DNA from: a virus
Strand: one strand, 5' to 3'
DNA length: 41,801 bases
Virus record (IMG/VR): IMGVR_UViG_3300035034_000469
Location: 1-41,801 of that record
The notes under the pieces were generated by a model. It saw only the letters and a program-made list of their open reading frames with translations, made no database searches and was not told where the DNA came from. This document shows, piece by piece, positions 40,073 to 41,801 of this stretch. Every line of letters begins with the position of its first letter. Position 1 is the stretch's first letter. Position numbers and translations under genes: made by a program.

Positions 40073-40320
40073 CCTTTACGAGCCTCACTCCGAATGTCGT
40101 TGCGTATGGCTCTCTGAAGAGCCTCTGGGTCAGTAATGTGACCATAAAAACAGTCATAAGCCATTTTGATAAGGTGAGGGCATCTAGCGCAAGATTCATC
40201 CGGAGTTGCCGCACAGAAGTCGTGGATCCCAAAAGTCTGGGCTTTCATCTGCACTTTTCGAGGTGCGAGGAGAAGATCCGGATAGTTCACAGTTCTCCTC
40301 CTCGCCCTCTGGGTTACCAT
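40069..40320 (-). CDS. Four-cysteine small protein
   Basis: The 83-residue protein has a basic N-terminus (MVTQRARRRTVNY) and a cysteine cluster FCAATPDESCARCPHLIKMA with a fourth Cys in YDCFYG, giving C-x7-C-x2-C-x9-C. It could bind zinc or an iron-sulfur cluster. A WhiB-like assignment is possible because of four cysteines, but the spacing and the missing GVWGG turn argue against it. It overlaps the clamp-loader ATG. Confidence 0.6.
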   Translation of the reverse strand: MVTQRARRRTVNYPDLLLAPRKVQMKAQTFGIHDFCAATPDESCARCPHLIKMAYDCFYGHITDPEALQRAIRNDIRSEARKG

Positions 40321-40323
40321 CGG

Positions 40324-40689
40324 TCACTGGAGCTCGAACACCCGCGTCTCAATTCCGGCCTCTTCGGCTAATCTTATGGTCATACGGGTGCCGGGACTAG
40401 CCCCTTGAGGGAAAGCAAAGCACAGATCTGCTCCAAGGTCAACCATCTTCTTATTCCTCAGAAAGTAGGCTCTTTTGCCGTGTAAAGAAAAGTCTTCGGG
40501 GGTCACGGGATGAGGCTCCACCTTCCATTGCTTCTCGTTAGCTACTTCCCCAGCGAGCGTATCCACACCTCTCGCTCCTCCATGAACTAAGGTCACGTTA
40601 GGGTGATGGAATGAAGCCACTAACAAAAGGGCGGCTCTGACATACCCAGGATCAGAGGGTTCTCTTGAGCCAGTAACTAATAGCCTCAC
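40324..40689 (-). CDS. SLOG/DUF2493-type nucleotide-binding protein
   Basis: The 121-residue protein starts MRLLVTGSREPSD and has TLVHGGARGVDTLAGEVAN, HGKRAYFLRNKKMVDLGADL and CFAFPQGASPGTRM. These match YpsA/DUF2493-type SLOG proteins, which bind nucleotide-like ligands. It begins at GTG 40687-40689 directly after the preceding stop, with GAAAGGAG upstream. Such genes are common in phage nucleic-acid operons, with unknown task. A sensor or nucleotide-metabolism role is likely. Confidence 0.78.
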   Translation of the reverse strand: MRLLVTGSREPSDPGYVRAALLLVASFHHPNVTLVHGGARGVDTLAGEVANEKQWKVEPHPVTPEDFSLHGKRAYFLRNKKMVDLGADLCFAFPQGASPGTRMTIRLAEEAGIETRVFELQ

Positions 40690-41343
40690 CTACTTCTCCT
40701 TTCGAACTTGAGTGACACCGTCTTTGAGGGCAAAGCGATATACTCTGTCCGAAAACTCCATGAACTCGCTTTGGTGGGTAACTAGGATAACTTGAACTCC
40801 TGTCTTGTCAACCAGCTGACGCAGAAACTCTCCTAGACCTGGAAGATACTCGTCGGAAACGTGAGCAAAAGTCTCGTCCAGAACCAGGACGTTATCTTTG
40901 TCATGGTCATGTCTCAACAAAAGAACCACAAGACGAAGTAGGAATCCCACTACAGCGGCCAGCCCACCGCCTCTAGCGTCGAGAACCGAGGTATCAAAGA
41001 CCCTGCCTTCAACTGTGGTGGTGCGTATAACAAACTCCACAGTTGCCGACTTTCCAGAAACTTTTTGCAGAATATGGAAGGACAGAGAGTCATCAAAAAT
41101 AGTCTGTAGACCCTCGGTAACCAAAGTCTCAATAGCCTCTTGAGCTTTAAACTGCTGGTCTTCTGCAATAGAAGTGAGCAACATCGAGACTTTTTCCAGT
41201 TCAACAATCTCTGACTTAAGGTGAACGATCTCTTCCTCGGTTCTAGTCTTCAAGCTTGCTAGAGCGTGAGCCTCACCAGACTTCTGGTCAAGTTCTCGTC
41301 TCCGTCTTTTGGCTCGAAGAGTCAAGCTATCAAGGTCAGTCAT
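40690..41343 (-). CDS. SbcC/Rad50-like ATPase half (Walker B part)
   Basis: The 217-residue protein has an N-terminal coiled coil (RRRELDQKSGEAHALASLKT). It then carries the ATP-binding-cassette signature region RGGGLAAVVGFLLRL, Walker B NVLVLDETFAHVSDE and the H-loop VTHQSEF. A Walker A is missing, and the protein matches the C-terminal half of an SbcC/Rad50 ATPase. It may pair with an N-terminal half encoded elsewhere. The ATG at 41341-41343 overlaps Pth2 by ATGACTGA. An upstream ATG would overlap it by 47 bases. Function would be in DNA repair or recombination. Confidence 0.75.
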   Translation of the reverse strand: MTDLDSLTLRAKRRRRELDQKSGEAHALASLKTRTEEEIVHLKSEIVELEKVSMLLTSIAEDQQFKAQEAIETLVTEGLQTIFDDSLSFHILQKVSGKSATVEFVIRTTTVEGRVFDTSVLDARGGGLAAVVGFLLRLVVLLLRHDHDKDNVLVLDETFAHVSDEYLPGLGEFLRQLVDKTGVQVILVTHQSEFMEFSDRVYRFALKDGVTQVRKEK

Positions 41344-41650
41344 GTTCAGGATGCTCTCTGTCGAAGTGGCAGTCGGGGTCATTGCAAATTTGAGGTCGGG
41401 AAGAAGGAGGGTTATAGTCAGTACCTGCGGTCAGGGTGCCAGGCTCCAGCTCAGTGCGTCCCTCATCACGGATAAACACACGCATACGCTTGATGGCTCG
41501 GGGCTTGGACCCCAACACCACCACGGGCAGTCCCGGATGGACCCCAAAAGCCTCAAGAGCGGCGTGAACCGCATGTGCGGCGTACTTCCCCCGGGACCAT
41601 CGCTTTCCCAAAGAGTCATTCATGTAAATAACGATCTTATCTTCAGTCAT
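41336..41650 (-). CDS. Peptidyl-tRNA hydrolase, Pth2-like
   Basis: The 104-residue protein from the ATG at 41648-41650 has KIVIYMNDSLGKRWSRGKYA with AHAVHAALEAFG, and FIRDEGRTELEPGTLT (about 59-74), which match Pth2 signatures. The length is close to a minimal Pth2. A short CNDPDCHFDREHPEHD tail may bind a metal. The start has AAGGAG 6 bases upstream, and translation is coupled to the previous gene by an overlap (ATGACTGA). It could recycle peptidyl-tRNA during late infection. The usual Asp-Ala-Gly-Arg-Thr is Asp-Glu-Gly-Arg-Thr here. Confidence 0.75.
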   Translation of the reverse strand: MTEDKIVIYMNDSLGKRWSRGKYAAHAVHAALEAFGVHPGLPVVVLGSKPRAIKRMRVFIRDEGRTELEPGTLTAGTDYNPPSSRPQICNDPDCHFDREHPEHD

Positions 41651-41789
41651 CGTCTTCTCCTTCGTCCCCCTCAAGGATAGCAGTGACCTGAGCCTCGCCC
41701 AACACACCGCACACACCACAGGCGATTAAGAGCTGAGAGGCTGAGACCCCAGGTCCCTCAACAAACCACTCATGATCACAAACTGACAT
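41643..41789 (-). CDS. 48-aa zinc-finger-like protein
   Basis: A small frame from the ATG at 41787-41789 with GGAGG at the right window edge. It has CDHEWFVEGPG at the N-terminus and ACGVCG in the middle, giving Cys-x-His and CxxC pairs suitable for zinc. The tail is acidic (LEGDEGEDDD). It overlaps the Pth2 gene by 8 bases (ATGACTGA), so translation is probably coupled. Too short for family assignment. Confidence 0.6.
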   Translation of the reverse strand: MSVCDHEWFVEGPGVSASQLLIACGVCGVLGEAQVTAILEGDEGEDDD

Positions 41790-41801
41790 CACTCAACCTC
41801 C

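Noticed and set aside
40069-40320. WhiB-like regulator for the four-cysteine protein
   Set aside because: Cysteine spacing and absence of the GVWGG turn do not fit WhiB; left as unknown zinc or iron-sulfur protein.

Overview
This 41.8 kb window is a large piece of a tailed dsDNA phage (or prophage) genome with siphovirus-type morphology: a long tape measure, a tail-tube protein, a Dit-like distal tail protein, and no contractile-sheath gene. Every convincing gene reads on the minus strand, so transcription runs from high to low coordinates. The host is most likely an actinobacterium. This is inferred from family flavour: a ReqiPepy6 gp37-like tail protein, a small HTH gene paired with a metallophosphoesterase, a Com-like zinc protein, holin-region membrane proteins, frequent GTG starts and apparently leaderless genes. 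The exact host cannot be read from the sequence.

Layout in the direction of transcription. (1) 41.8-39.0 kb, nucleic-acid genes: a tiny zinc-type protein, a Pth2-type peptidyl-tRNA hydrolase, an SbcC/Rad50-like ATPase half, a SLOG/DUF2493 protein, a four-cysteine protein and a DnaX-like clamp loader. (2) 39.0-36.6 kb, sugar genes: an SDR epimerase and two glycosyltransferases. (3) 36.6-23.3 kb, head module: probable small terminase, head-associated protein, large terminase, DUF935-like portal, a 130-aa protein, a giant 1770-aa modular protein ending in an HExxH zincin domain, a small protein, protease/scaffold with a nested scaffold start, decoration protein and major capsid protein, closed by a strong hairpin terminator. 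(4) 23.2-16.4 kb: HTH protein, metallophosphoesterase, connector and tail-completion proteins, a GT4 glycosyltransferase, a Com-like zinc protein, tail-tube protein, and the two tail-assembly chaperone frames joined by a probable -1 frameshift. (5) 16.4-6.8 kb: tape measure with tryptophan-rich repeats, Dit, an FN3 tail protein, a LysM-containing gp37-like tail protein and a fibre built from YadA-head-like repeats. (6) 6.8-4.5 kb: a membrane GT2 polysaccharide-synthase-like enzyme and four small proteins, of which two have clear membrane segments and resemble lysis-region (holin/spanin-type) proteins. No endolysin was recognised. (7) 4.4 kb to the left edge: a second replication/regulation operon with an SNF2 helicase, a sigma factor of the FliA/WhiG (sigma-28) type, a DnaB-like helicase and small ORFs.

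The most interesting feature is a possible two-stage transcription circuit. A host-like extended -10 (TGATATACT) lies directly before the operon that encodes the phage sigma factor. Six exact copies of GG(A/C)CGATAGTA, all on the coding strand, lie just upstream of late genes: small terminase, 1770-aa protein, protease/scaffold, a connector-region protein, tail tube, and the holin-like genes. The core GCCGATA of this motif matches the -10 element known for sigma-28/WhiG/SigD promoters (GCCGATAA). A simple reading is that the phage makes its own sigma-28-like factor and uses it to fire its late promoters. At two of the six sites the start codon lies where a leaderless transcript would begin.
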